A DNA stretch of 64,000 bases from the NCBI GenBank assembly GCA_944325335.1, contig CALUZR010000004.1, positions 35,782-99,781 of the forward strand, given 5' to 3'. The stretch is from an uncultured Parabacteroides sp. GTDB taxonomy: Bacteria; Bacteroidota; Bacteroidia; Bacteroidales; Tannerellaceae. Positions 45,293 through 54,251 of the stretch are shown piece after piece; position 1 is the stretch's first letter; every line of letters starts with the position of its first letter. Position numbers and translations under genes: made by a program. The notes below the pieces were generated by a model. The model made no database searches and was not told the DNA's origin. It saw nothing but the letters and a program-made list of their open reading frames with translations.

Positions 45293-46852
45293 TTAGTTCA
45301 ACTTCCGAATCGGGTCGTCGTACATAATCTGCAGACTATCCAATTCGTGGCGCATCTGTTCCTTCACTTCGGCATACGAGGGGTCGTCGTAGACGTTGTG
45401 GAGTTCTTGGGGATCTTCCTTCAGGTCGTAGAGTTCCCATTTGTCGATGTCGTTGTAGAAGTGGATGAGTTTGTAACGGTCGTTGCGAACGCCGTAATGA
45501 CGCTTCACCATGTGCTCCGCAGGATACTCGTAGAAGTGGTAATACAACGAAGTACGCCAATCCGCAGGGTTCTCGCCTTTCAGGAGCGGGAGAAGGGATA
45601 CGCCTTGGATGTCTTCGGGCACAGGCGCTCCTGCCAATTCGAGGAACGTGGGGGCATAGTCAATGTTCTGCACCATCTGGTCGATAGTCCCCTTCTTGCC
45701 GCCCGGGAGCCGCATGACGAGGGGCGTATGGAAAGATTCTTCGTACATAAACCGCTTGTCAAACCAGCCATGCTCGCCCATGTAAAAGCCTTGGTCGGAG
45801 GTGTAGACCACGAGCGTATTCTCGGCCAAACCAGCCTTGTCGAGGTAGTCGAGGACACGGCCCACGTTGTCGTCCAGCGATTTCAATGTCTTCAAGTAAT
45901 CACGCATATAGCGTTGGAACTTCCATTCGTATAAATCCTTTCCCTTCAAGTTCGCTTTCTTGAAGTCCTCGATAATCGGATTGTAGAAAGCATCCCATGC
46001 GGCACGTTGCGCTTCGTCCATCCGGCTTAACATGCCATCATACGTTTGTGCCAAATCCGGGTTGCCTTCGGCGCCTATCATCTTGAGGTCGTAGACGAGG
46101 TCCATGTCTTTCAGGATGCTCATCTCCTGGGCGGCAGCGGCAGGCCGGCCCTCATAGTCGTCGTAGAAGGTATCGGGGATGGGGAAGGTCTTGTCTTCGT
46201 AGAGACGGAGGTTGCAGGTATCGGCCATCCAGTTGCGATGCTGCGCTTTGTGGTGGATCAGGAGGCAGAAAGGTTTGTTCTTGTCGCGCTGATTTTCCAT
46301 CCATTCGATGCTCTTGTCGGTAATGATGTCCGTCAGGTAACCATGTACCTGCACCGTATCGTTCTGTTGCGTGATGAAGTCAGGATTATAATAGCTCCCT
46401 TGGCCTGGCAGGATTTCCCAATGGTCGAAGCCCGTGGGAAGGGTTTCGAGGTGCCACTTGCCAATAAGCGCCGTCTCGTATCCCGCTTTTTGAAGGAGCT
46501 TGGGGAAGGTCTGCTGCGAACCATCGAACTTGCAATTCGTATTATCATAGAACCCGTTCTTGTGGCTATGCTTGCCCGTAATCATGCAGGCGCGGCTTGG
46601 GCCACTGAGGGAATTGGCCACGAAACTGTTGGTAAACAATACGCCTTCTTCAGCGATGCGGTCGAGGTTGGGCGTATGGGCATAACGCTTGTCGTAGCAA
46701 CTCATCATTTGGGCCGTATGGTCGTCTGTCATGATGTACACGATGTTGAACGGCTTCTGTTCGGTCTGTTGCTGCTTGGGTTGGCAAGCGGTAAAGATTG
46801 CCCCTCCTGCCAAAGGAAGAGCGGCTGCGGTAAGTAAATGAACTTTTTTCAT
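45293..46852 (-). CDS. Sulfatase, Ser-type (formylglycine-dependent), lipoprotein
   Basis: A 519-residue alkaline-phosphatase-superfamily sulfatase. A lipoprotein-like signal (AGGAIFTACQPK) is followed by metal-site DDHTAQMM and the active-site motif Ser83-Gly-Pro-Ser-Arg with ACMITGKH. Ser rather than Cys at position 83 means formylglycine must be made by an anaerobic radical-SAM maturase; a candidate is at 17801-19057. Later motifs are GKWHLE and YTSDQGFYMGEHGWFDKRFMYEES. The substrate is unknown: host or algal sulfated glycans are usual for the family. It is the last gene of a three-gene run, 15 bp after the barrel gene. Confidence 0.92.
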   Translation of the reverse strand: MKKVHLLTAAALPLAGGAIFTACQPKQQQTEQKPFNIVYIMTDDHTAQMMSCYDKRYAHTPNLDRIAEEGVLFTNSFVANSLSGPSRACMITGKHSHKNGFYDNTNCKFDGSQQTFPKLLQKAGYETALIGKWHLETLPTGFDHWEILPGQGSYYNPDFITQQNDTVQVHGYLTDIITDKSIEWMENQRDKNKPFCLLIHHKAQHRNWMADTCNLRLYEDKTFPIPDTFYDDYEGRPAAAAQEMSILKDMDLVYDLKMIGAEGNPDLAQTYDGMLSRMDEAQRAAWDAFYNPIIEDFKKANLKGKDLYEWKFQRYMRDYLKTLKSLDDNVGRVLDYLDKAGLAENTLVVYTSDQGFYMGEHGWFDKRFMYEESFHTPLVMRLPGGKKGTIDQMVQNIDYAPTFLELAGAPVPEDIQGVSLLPLLKGENPADWRTSLYYHFYEYPAEHMVKRHYGVRNDRYKLIHFYNDIDKWELYDLKEDPQELHNVYDDPSYAEVKEQMRHELDSLQIMYDDPIRKLN

Positions 46853-46867
46853 GGGGTGTATCTATTT

Positions 46868-47560
46868 TTAGAATGTAAATTTCTTGACGGTAAAAAGATA
46901 AGTCAGCTTGGCACTGATGACTTGCGAAGCCGACCTGGAGAAAGGATCCTCCCTCCTGCTATTGAATATATCGCCCAAGGCATAATAATATCGCCCTTCG
47001 AGGAGGAACGAACCGATGCCCGTACGCACCTCCAACCCAGGTCCGCCACACAAGCCCCAATCGAATTTCTTCTGCACGGGGAGGTCGTGTTGCTCATTAT
47101 GGCGATTGGGCGCATCGTCCGGGCCTAAATTGCTATGCGTGCTTTCGCCCAAAGCATATCCAATCTTCGGTCCCAGGTTGAAGAAAAAGCGCACCCGATC
47201 GCTTCCAAAGTAAATATGCGTCAGGAAAGGCAGCTCGATGTAGTTAATCGTACGGCTATATTCGAACTGGGGTTGCTCTTCGAACTTCTCCTTCCATCCC
47301 TGTTGGGCGTAGTTCAATTCTGCTTGCAAGCCGAGGTTCTTCTCCGTAATCCAACGGGCAACGATGCCTCCTGTATAGCCTTGCTTCATGCCTTTCGCTA
47401 CGCTGGGCGAGAAGGTAACGCTCGAAAAGGTCACGCCAAACGAACCTCCTACCGCGACCTCTTGCGTGAAGTCTTTCTTTTGTGCCCAGCCATTTGCCAC
47501 GCAAGCCAAGCTGCATAACCCTACAAGTACGATCCGTATGTTCCGTTCCATCCTCATCAT
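46868..47560 (-). CDS. PorT-family outer-membrane beta-barrel protein
   Basis: A 230-residue exported protein (signal IVLVGLCSLACVANGWAQ) with the small-barrel pattern of the PorT/OmpW-like group: GGSFGVTFSSVTFSP, GIVARWITEKNLGLQAELNY, TINYIELPFLTHIYF, FFFNLGPKIGYAL, and a final aromatic strand. Its start overlaps the stop of the LysM gene by ATGA, so the pair is translationally coupled. The role is unknown; a PorT-like link to secretion is only family-level analogy. Confidence 0.75.
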   Translation of the reverse strand: MMRMERNIRIVLVGLCSLACVANGWAQKKDFTQEVAVGGSFGVTFSSVTFSPSVAKGMKQGYTGGIVARWITEKNLGLQAELNYAQQGWKEKFEEQPQFEYSRTINYIELPFLTHIYFGSDRVRFFFNLGPKIGYALGESTHSNLGPDDAPNRHNEQHDLPVQKKFDWGLCGGPGLEVRTGIGSFLLEGRYYYALGDIFNSRREDPFSRSASQVISAKLTYLFTVKKFTF

Positions 47561-49344
47561 TCGCGCGTTACTGTATAGTCTTTTTGGTAATGGACAATGA
47601 AGATATTGGTATTGATGAAGCCGCCCCAGTTGTTCACCCGATGGAAATCGAAACCCGTCTGGATAGGTTGGTAACGGATATCATCCAACCGTTCCTCGAA
47701 GTTTGCCCCATAGCGATTCATCGCGCCAAAGAAGAACATGCCCGTATCGAAGCCCAAGATGCCATACTTGGGATAGGTGTTGATCAAATCTTTGCTATAC
47801 CACGTCTTGAACTTATCATAGAAATCATGCATGGGCTGGCCCAAGTTGTCGGCATAGAAATTACTATATATATAGGTATCGAGCACGTAGAAGTCCTCCA
47901 ACGCGTCGCGCACGTAAGTTTGCCATTCCGGATACCCGAACATCGCGACCGTATAATCCGTCTGCGTTTCGGCGAGCATCCGGAGCGGAGTCTTGATCTG
48001 TTGCAATGCCTCGAAGGATGAAGAGGTCGGGATGACTACATTCCTTCGCCCATCCTCCATATAGAGCGAATCGATATCCTCTGCAAAGGTCTCGCGGTTA
48101 TAACCCATCTCTTTGTAAGGCACGTTATGCTCCTTCAATTCAGCCTTGAAGGTCTGGATAAATTCCTTCTTCTCCTCCTTATCAGGGGTATTCACGAAGA
48201 TGATATTGTCGTTTGCAAAGAGCTTCCTTCCCCGTTCGGCCGCTTTCGAATAGAGGTAAGAATGGGGCGTATTGACTTGGAAGACGCAAGCATTCGAGAG
48301 CACATCGTCGTTCTTCGAGGTGAAGGGAATGACATATTTGATGTCGTGCTCCTTGGCAAAGTCGGCAATGAGTTTGATTTGGTCGTTCTGCACGGCCCCG
48401 ATGATGAGATTGACGTTCGGAAGCGTCGGACCTGTCAGGATTTCTTCGATATGTTTCGTTCCATTTCCCGTATTAAACACAGACAAATCCAACGAATATC
48501 CTTGGCTTCGTAAACTATCAATTGCCAACAGCATCCCTTCGTAATATTCGATGAATCGGGAGGAAGCCGCCCCTCCTTGGTTCGGATTGAACGGAAGCAG
48601 CAACGCGACCTTCAATCCATCCAACCGTTCCACCGACTTAGGTGCGTCCAAAAGGGCATTCACGGCTGTTTCCGATTCGATAACCATCTCCGACGAGGAG
48701 GATGATGAGGAAGAGGCAGGCAACGAGGTTACAGGCGACACAGGAATCCGAATCACCATCCCCGCCTTCACTCCCTTCTTCAACGCAGGGTTCAGGCGTA
48801 TCAGTTCGTAGCTCGATACTTTGAACTTGCGGCAGAGGCTGTACATGGTCTCCTTGCGCTGCACTTCGTAGGTGATTTCCTTCTTCTCCGCCTCGACGGG
48901 GGCAGCAGACGAAGCTTGGCTCTTCAGGTCGTTATCTACCTCCACAGGGATACGAATCGTCCGCCCCGCACGGAATGTCTTCGTCGACAAACCCGGATTC
49001 GCTTCGACGATATGCTGCGCAGGCACTTTGTATTTCATCGACACGGCATACAGCGTTTCTTTGGGTTCTATCGTATGGAAGGTGTAGGTTTCCGTCTCTG
49101 CACCTTCCCGGAACGAGGCTTTCTCCTGCGGGACGAGCAACACCTCTCCCGCCCGGATACCTTCCCGACTGCCAGGATTGAGTTTGTAGATAGCTTCTGT
49201 CGATACGCCATACATCGTCGCGATGGCATACACCGTTTCGCCCGCCTCGATGGTATGGCGGAACGTCTTATCGCTTTGAGCAGAGATACTCACGCTTGCC
49301 AACCCGACGAGACAAGCCACTATACACGTTTTAAATCGCATCAT
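47557..49344 (-). CDS. LysM protein with a periplasmic-binding-like (LpoA-type) domain
   Basis: 595 residues from the ATG at 49344 (MMRFKTCIVACLVGLASVSISAQ); the longer frame to 49377 would begin within the -7 box. After the signal come three LysM modules (HTIEAGETVYAIATMYGVST, EPKETLYAVSMKYKVPAQH, VQRKETMYSLCRKFKVSSYE), then a Ser-rich linker and a type I periplasmic-binding fold (KVALLLPFNPNQGG, YYEGMLLAIDSLRSQGYSLD). It should bind peptidoglycan in the periplasm; the second domain resembles LpoA-type activators of penicillin-binding proteins. It leads an operon with a barrel protein and a sulfatase. Confidence 0.85.
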   Translation of the reverse strand: MMRFKTCIVACLVGLASVSISAQSDKTFRHTIEAGETVYAIATMYGVSTEAIYKLNPGSREGIRAGEVLLVPQEKASFREGAETETYTFHTIEPKETLYAVSMKYKVPAQHIVEANPGLSTKTFRAGRTIRIPVEVDNDLKSQASSAAPVEAEKKEITYEVQRKETMYSLCRKFKVSSYELIRLNPALKKGVKAGMVIRIPVSPVTSLPASSSSSSSSEMVIESETAVNALLDAPKSVERLDGLKVALLLPFNPNQGGAASSRFIEYYEGMLLAIDSLRSQGYSLDLSVFNTGNGTKHIEEILTGPTLPNVNLIIGAVQNDQIKLIADFAKEHDIKYVIPFTSKNDDVLSNACVFQVNTPHSYLYSKAAERGRKLFANDNIIFVNTPDKEEKKEFIQTFKAELKEHNVPYKEMGYNRETFAEDIDSLYMEDGRRNVVIPTSSSFEALQQIKTPLRMLAETQTDYTVAMFGYPEWQTYVRDALEDFYVLDTYIYSNFYADNLGQPMHDFYDKFKTWYSKDLINTYPKYGILGFDTGMFFFGAMNRYGANFEERLDDIRYQPIQTGFDFHRVNNWGGFINTNIFIVHYQKDYTVTRE

Positions 49345-49364
49345 TTTCTTTCTGTTTACGCCGA

Positions 49365-49372
49365 CAAAGGTA
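49365..49372 (-). promoter_or_regulatory. -7 box for the LysM operon
   Basis: Minus strand TACCTTTG, a perfect TAnnTTTG match 20 bp upstream of the chosen start at 49344. Confidence 0.55.
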
Positions 49373-49436
49373 ATCATTTAGCTTTAAATAACAGTATGCC
49401 GCGCGGCTTTTTGCATTTGAAATGGGTAAAAAAGCG

Positions 49437-49444
49437 TATCTTTG
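49437..49444 (+). promoter_or_regulatory. -7 box for the 49468 gene
   Basis: TATCTTTG, 23 bp upstream of the start; TTTG at 49416 (17-bp gap) or 49410 (23-bp gap) could be the -33 box. Confidence 0.55.
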
Positions 49445-49467
49445 CCTTGGGTTGATAAAGATAAACA

Positions 49468-49794
49468 ATGACTATATTCGACGAATATAAAAATAGCCAA
49501 GAGACATATAGCATTTCCCCTTCTTTGTTGTGGGAATACGATTTATCTCATTTTGACTGGTGGAAATCACGTAAAATTGTCGTACAACGTATCCTCGAAC
49601 GAGGATGGCTCAAAGACTATTACGCGGCATTCCACCTATATGGAGGCATTGAAGGATTTCGAGAAATCATCAAAGAAATACCCTATTTATCCCCCAAAGA
49701 CATGAACTTTGCCTGCATTGCTTTTAATTTGAAAAAGGAGGAACTTACATGCTACACACGGAAACAATTGAGGGAACAACTCTTCAACTCTTAA
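49468..49794 (+). CDS. Small DUF6922-like protein paired with an AbiEii-type gene
   Basis: A 108-residue cytoplasmic protein (SPSLLWEYDLSHFDWWKSRKIVVQRIL near the start; then YYAAFHLYGGIEGFREIIKE and a short KDMNFACIAF segment). Proteins of this type (DUF6922 by resemblance) commonly precede AbiEii-like nucleotidyltransferases in Bacteroidetes and are taken as the partner or antitoxin. It overlaps the next reading frame by 46 bp, as in coupled toxin-antitoxin pairs. Since that partner is broken here, this gene may be a remnant. Confidence 0.7.
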   Translation: MTIFDEYKNSQETYSISPSLLWEYDLSHFDWWKSRKIVVQRILERGWLKDYYAAFHLYGGIEGFREIIKEIPYLSPKDMNFACIAFNLKKEELTCYTRKQLREQLFNS

Positions 49795-50185
49795 AAAACC
49801 TGCAAGGAGAACAATTATTGTCCACATTCAATCTGGCAGGAGGAACGGCTCTTTCTCTTTATTTGGGACATCGTAAATCCATTGATTTGGATTTATTTAC
49901 CCCTTACTCTTTTGATACGCCTAAATTAAAAAACTATTTGGAAAAGGTTTATGATTTTCGCACTGGTTACATGGAAAAAGATACATTGAAAGGTACTATC
50001 ATGGGTATCAAAATAGATTGTATCACCTATGCTTATGACACATTAGAAAGTCCTTATACGGAAATGGGAACTTCGATGAAGATATCGTGATGCTTAATAC
50101 CTCTTTCCAATGGGGAAAAATTGAAAGGAGATTAATTGCTATGACCCAAGACCAAAGCCAAATTTTTTCTTCTACACCATTATAA
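49749..50185 (+). pseudogene. AbiEii-type nucleotidyltransferase with an internal deletion
   Basis: The N-terminal part is intact: FNLAGGTALSLYLGHRKSIDLDLFT carries the GG(T)x-S-x10-DxD nucleotidyltransferase signature, then MGIKIDCITYAYDTLESPYTEMG. At about 50068 the frame jumps: the original frame stops at 50090, while a second frame reads GNFDEDIVMLNTSFQWGKIE and ends at 50185, resembling the usual C-terminus of the family. The middle, where IKDIAAMKL-type residues usually follow, is missing. The family is normally about 200-240 residues; 113 remain in frame. This looks like one internal deletion with frameshift, so the toxin is probably dead. Confidence 0.8.
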
Positions 50186-50215
50186 TTCTCTTTGTCCACT
50201 TTCCGGGCAAAAATT

Positions 50216-50240
50216 GCGTGTTTATGAGAAAAAAACACGC
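50216..50240 (+). terminator. Hairpin after the AbiEii remnant
   Basis: Stem GCGTGTTT (50216-50223) / AAACACGC (50233-50240), flanked by AAATT and ATTTCTT. Confidence 0.55.
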
Positions 50241-50270
50241 ATTTCTTATGGCTATTTACATTTTATTTCC

Positions 50271-50278
50271 TACTTTTG
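50271..50278 (+). promoter_or_regulatory. -7 box for the fimbrial cluster
   Basis: TACTTTTG fits TAnnTTTG, 32 bp upstream of the DUF3575 gene; the -33 box is unclear. Confidence 0.5.
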
Positions 50279-50310
50279 CCCCGAAACACTAATAAAACAT
50301 AATTACATCT

Positions 50311-50904
50311 ATGCGAAAGACCCTCTTTATAATGGCCTTTAGCTCATTATCATTCGGACTTTTTGCCCAGACCAAAAGTTTATCCGAAGATAAGGGCGCG
50401 GTCGTAGGCATTAAGACGAATGCCCTTTATTGGGCAACAGTAACTCCCAACCTGGGAGTCGAGGTACGTTTAGCCCCAAAATGGACGTTGGAGGCTGAAG
50501 TCGGATTGAACCCTTTCACGGGCAAGAACGACGACAACAGTTTCGGTAAATCTATCAAACATTTTCGCTTGCATCCCGAAGTGCGGTATTGGTTCTGCGA
50601 AGCCTTTCACCGTCATTTCTTGGGGCTTCATGTGCCTTATCTGATTTATAATGTATCCGACATCGACCTCCTCGGGACGGAGAACGAACGCCACCAAGGT
50701 TGGGGAACGGGCGTCGGACTCAGCTATGGATACAGCTGGGTAGTAGGCAAACATTGGAACATCGAAGCCACGGTAGGCGTAGGGTATCTGTACTTGGAAT
50801 CCGAGAAGTATCCCTGTGCGAACTGCGGACAGAAAATCGAGACAGTCAAGAAGCATTACGTCGGCCCTACGCAGGCTGCCGTAAGCGCCATTTATGTTTT
50901 CTAA
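50311..50904 (+). CDS. DUF3575 outer-membrane protein of the fimbrial cluster
   Basis: A 197-residue exported protein (signal LFIMAFSSLSFGLFAQ) of the DUF3575 family: GIKTNALYWATVTPNLGVE, KWTLEAEVGLNPF, FRLHPEVRYWFCEAF and a final AAVSAIYVF strand mark a small beta-barrel. In Bacteroidales this family regularly starts Mfa/Fim-type fimbrial operons, followed by DUF3868 and the fimbrial subunits, as here. A CANC motif (about residues 170-173) is present. Its precise role in assembly is not known. Confidence 0.85.
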   Translation: MRKTLFIMAFSSLSFGLFAQTKSLSEDKGAVVGIKTNALYWATVTPNLGVEVRLAPKWTLEAEVGLNPFTGKNDDNSFGKSIKHFRLHPEVRYWFCEAFHRHFLGLHVPYLIYNVSDIDLLGTENERHQGWGTGVGLSYGYSWVVGKHWNIEATVGVGYLYLESEKYPCANCGQKIETVKKHYVGPTQAAVSAIYVF

Positions 50905-50922
50905 CTCAAATCAGGTAAGGTC

Positions 50923-52350
50923 ATGAGAAAGTTTATCACATTATGTATGTGTGGCTGCGCTTGTATGTTGCAGGCACAAGAGGCTACATTCATTGTCAAG
51001 GAGAAATCGGCAGAACGCGTAGGGGAAAACTTGGCCGTTACGATGCGCATCGACATCAGCGACATGGAGATTCCGAAGAACCGTTCGGTCGTCTGCACGC
51101 CTCTCATCGAATCAGGCGACAGCCTCCGGGCGTTGCCTTCTATTATATTAAATGGTAAAACGCGCCATATCCTGTATGAGCGCATGGAACGCCAGACGAG
51201 CGGACAACCTACCGAGTATGAATACCGCCGCTTCAATGGCGAGGAACAGCAAATCGAGTACCAAATCTACACCCCATACGCCGATTGGATGAAGCGTTCG
51301 GAGGTCTCGATCGTCCTCGACGAATGCGGATGCGGTTGGGAAGCTTTGCAGAGCAACAAGTCCCCGCTCTTCGCGCTCCGCTTCGAGCCAGTCGTGCTCC
51401 GTCCTGCCCTCGCGTATGTAACGCCGCAAGCCGAGGCGGTCAAAGCACGGCAAGTAGCCGGCAGCGCGTACTTGGATTTCCCCGTCAACCAGACCACCAT
51501 CCAGCCTGATTACCGGAACAACCCGGCCGAATTGGACAAAATCAAGAAGGGCATTGAGGCGGTTCGGAACAATAAGTTTGCCACCATCACGGCGGTGTCG
51601 ATCAAAGGCTATGCTTCGCCCGAAGGCGGTTATGCAAACAACGCCCGACTGGCAGAAGGACGTGCCGAAGCGTTGCTGGAATACGTGGAGAGCCTCTACG
51701 ACTTTGGCAACGCACGCATGCGGGTAGATTCTGAACCCGAAGATTGGGAAGGATTGGAAAAAGCCGTTGAACAAAGCAACTTGCCCGACAAGGCCGAACT
51801 CCTCGCCATCATCCGAGCCGACGAACCAGCGGATTACGACCAGCGCGAGTGGAAACTCAAGACGCTGAACGGCGGCACGTCGTATCGCAAGCTCCTGAGC
51901 GAGGTCTATCCGTCGTTACGCCATTCGGATTATACGGTCGACTTCACCATCCGCAATTTCACGGTCGACGAGGCGAAGGAATTGGTCTTCACCGACCCGT
52001 CGCAGCTTAGCTTGAACGAGATGTTCCAAGTGGCGCAGACCTACGAAGCCGGGAGCGCGGAGTTCAACGAAGTATTCGAGATTGCCGTCCGCATGTATCC
52101 GAACGACCCGGTATCGAACCTCAACGCCGCCATCAGCGCCGTGCAAGCCAAGCAGTTCGACAAGGCACGCCGTTACCTAGCCAAAGCACAGGATTGTCCG
52201 GAGAAGCAACTCGCCGAAGCCGCCCTCTTCATGCACGAAGGTAAGCTGGACGAAGCGGAATCCCTCTTGAACACCCTGAAAGATACGCCATCCGTATCCA
52301 TCCAGGCGAATAAAAACTTGAAGCAAATCGAGGCGAAAAGGAACGAATAA
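50923..52350 (+). CDS. DUF3868 / OmpA-like protein with C-terminal TPR
   Basis: A 475-residue exported protein (signal KFITLCMCGCACMLQAQ). The N-terminal DUF3868 region (about 20-150) is followed by an OmpA-like peptidoglycan-binding segment (VSIKGYASPEGGYANNARLAEGRAEA split around residues 220-250) and a helical TPR-like tail (LNAAISAVQAKQFDKARRYL). It probably anchors the fimbrial assembly apparatus to the cell wall. It is 18 bp after the DUF3575 gene. Confidence 0.85.
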   Translation: MRKFITLCMCGCACMLQAQEATFIVKEKSAERVGENLAVTMRIDISDMEIPKNRSVVCTPLIESGDSLRALPSIILNGKTRHILYERMERQTSGQPTEYEYRRFNGEEQQIEYQIYTPYADWMKRSEVSIVLDECGCGWEALQSNKSPLFALRFEPVVLRPALAYVTPQAEAVKARQVAGSAYLDFPVNQTTIQPDYRNNPAELDKIKKGIEAVRNNKFATITAVSIKGYASPEGGYANNARLAEGRAEALLEYVESLYDFGNARMRVDSEPEDWEGLEKAVEQSNLPDKAELLAIIRADEPADYDQREWKLKTLNGGTSYRKLLSEVYPSLRHSDYTVDFTIRNFTVDEAKELVFTDPSQLSLNEMFQVAQTYEAGSAEFNEVFEIAVRMYPNDPVSNLNAAISAVQAKQFDKARRYLAKAQDCPEKQLAEAALFMHEGKLDEAESLLNTLKDTPSVSIQANKNLKQIEAKRNE

Positions 52351-52362
52351 CCCAAGGAGTTT

Positions 52363-52526
52363 GGAAAGGCACTCTTTCCGCCTAAGGAAAGGCATCCTTT
52401 CCAGAGAAGGAAAGACACCCTTTCCACTTCGGGAAAGACAATCTTTCCGCTGGGGGAAAGCGTTACCTAACGTTAGGCAAGACCTTTACCAAGGGTTTGG
52501 TAAGACCCTTACCAAGCATTAGGTAA
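52363..52526. repeat. Composite palindrome array, strict 23-bp spacing with a sequence switch
   Basis: Five GGAAAG starts at 52363, 52386, 52409, 52432 and 52455; the first four are closed by CTTTCC. From 52455 the sequence changes to TTACC/GGTAA palindromes centred at 52471.5, 52494.5 and 52517.5, again 23 bp apart. It lies between the DUF3868 gene and the Mfa1-like subunit gene, both on the plus strand, and could attenuate read-through. Confidence 0.9.
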
Positions 52527-52582
52527 GACCTTTATCCCAAGTTCCTTTATCAGTTTAAAGAAGAATCATTAATAGTATCTAT

Positions 52583-54208
52583 ATGAACAATAACAGATTA
52601 AATACATTTAAGCCTTTCTTCCCGCTCCTCTTCGGCTGGATGCTGGCGGCTTGCTCTGACGACCTCCAGACGGGAAACGGGACGGGCACGGAAGGCATGG
52701 ACGCGGACGGCTCGTGGTTCTCGCTTGCCGTAACGGCTTCGTCTGGCAACTCGACCCGGGCGAATCCGACGGGCGGCGAACCGGGCGATGGTTCCGAGAC
52801 GGGCTTCGATTACGAGAACCGCATCGACAACCTCCTCGTCCTCTTTTATCAGGCCGACAAGCAGAGCAATGCGCCTGCCGATACGCCGATTGACAAGATA
52901 TTTTACTTCGACCGCGAACAGATGGAAGGCAATAACCGCACCGAGCCGGTTCCAGTCAACCTGCCTGCCGGCGAGTATGACCTTTTGGTCGTGACCAATA
53001 CGGGCGACATCCGCTCCTCGCTCCAAGGCAAGACATTGGGAGGCATTCGCGATTACCTGCTCACCTCGGCTTGGCAAGAGAAGGGCGGCGCGTATTCCCA
53101 CTTCGTCATGACCTCGGATGGGCATACGGACGACACCGTCACTCTTTGCGGCAATCCGAAGGATGAACCGGCCAATGCAACGGTCGAGGTAGAACGCGTG
53201 GCGGCCCGTATCGATTACCGCGCGGCTTCTACCTTATATAATATAGTAGATGAAACGTACGGACGGGGCAAAGCTACCATCACGGGTGCTGTGATCCTAA
53301 ACAAGATGGCGGCGGGCTCGTATCTCTTGAAGCGGGTGGCGGCTCCGGTCAATGGTTCGCTTACGACCTCCTCGCCTATCACCTATTTGGGCGATGAACT
53401 CCCGACGGAAGGCGGCGCACAGCGGAACTTCGTAGTCGACCCCTGGACGCTCCACAAGACACAGGCCAACATTTCCCGCAATGCGTTCAATCCCGCTGCG
53501 CCAGGTGCAGGCGACCGTCCGGCCGAAGCACTGTATGATAACTACTATACTCCCTACAGCACCGACTATACATCTTGGGAAAAGGCAATTACGGAAGGTG
53601 AAAAGGTAGGCGATTGGTATCGCTTGGGTTATACGATGGAGAATACCTTAAGAAGAGAAGCCCAAGTAGATGCGTACCGCACGATGGTCGTCTTCCAAGC
53701 CCGCTATACGCCGGATGGCTACGAGGAGGGCGAGACCTTCTACCGTGTCCGCGACGAAATCTTCCCGACGCGCGAAGAAGCGGAAGCGGCGGCCGAAGGG
53801 ACGAATGCCCTCATCCGCACCTACCATAACGGACTTTGTTACTACGTATGGCGTGTCCGTCATTCAGACGATGAAGACCCAAGCGAAGATGGCATCATGG
53901 AATATGGCATTGTCCGCAACAACATCTACCGCCTCCTCGTCTCGGATATCTATGGCTTAGGCGACGAAGTGCCTTTCGCTCCTGAAGAGCCGACGGATGA
54001 ACCGGATGAGCCGGATAATCCAGACCCCGAAGAACCGGATCCGGATGAACCCGATAATCCAGACAATCCAGATGACACTGACGATCCAGATGAACCGGAT
54101 TATCCCGACTATCCAGATAATCCAGATCCCGAAGAACCGGAAGATATCAAGGTGGAAGTCACGGTAGAAGACTGGACAGAATTAGACCATAAAGATGTTT
54201 ACTTATAA
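52583..54208 (+). CDS. Mfa1/FimA-like fimbrial subunit with Pro-Asp-rich linker
   Basis: A 541-residue lipoprotein precursor (lipobox LAAC, Cys24) of the Bacteroidales fimbrillin type: LLVLFYQADKQ and VNLPAGEYDLLVVTN in the N-terminal domain, RVAARIDYRA, and the closing strand VEVTVEDWTELDHKDVYL. Fimbrillins of this kind are lipoproteins cut by an Arg-specific protease and polymerised by donor-strand exchange. Between LLVSDIYGLGDE and the final strand lies a 60-residue acidic linker of EPDNPDPEEP-type repeats (about 53980-54150). The codon use is GC-rich throughout, like the upstream genes. Confidence 0.82.
   Translation: MNNNRLNTFKPFFPLLFGWMLAACSDDLQTGNGTGTEGMDADGSWFSLAVTASSGNSTRANPTGGEPGDGSETGFDYENRIDNLLVLFYQADKQSNAPADTPIDKIFYFDREQMEGNNRTEPVPVNLPAGEYDLLVVTNTGDIRSSLQGKTLGGIRDYLLTSAWQEKGGAYSHFVMTSDGHTDDTVTLCGNPKDEPANATVEVERVAARIDYRAASTLYNIVDETYGRGKATITGAVILNKMAAGSYLLKRVAAPVNGSLTTSSPITYLGDELPTEGGAQRNFVVDPWTLHKTQANISRNAFNPAAPGAGDRPAEALYDNYYTPYSTDYTSWEKAITEGEKVGDWYRLGYTMENTLRREAQVDAYRTMVVFQARYTPDGYEEGETFYRVRDEIFPTREEAEAAAEGTNALIRTYHNGLCYYVWRVRHSDDEDPSEDGIMEYGIVRNNIYRLLVSDIYGLGDEVPFAPEEPTDEPDEPDNPDPEEPDPDEPDNPDNPDDTDDPDEPDYPDYPDNPDPEEPEDIKVEVTVEDWTELDHKDVYL
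53976..54150 (+). repeat. In-frame Pro-Asp/Glu repeat of the fimbrillin
   Basis: Short GATGAACCGGATAATCCAGA-like units encode DEPDNPDPEEP-type repeats. The number of such in-frame units can change by slippage or recombination; whether it varies between strains is not known. Confidence 0.8.
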
Positions 54209-54251
54209 AGACGTTTTTAATTATTACCTTTTAATTATTAATTGATCAAAC

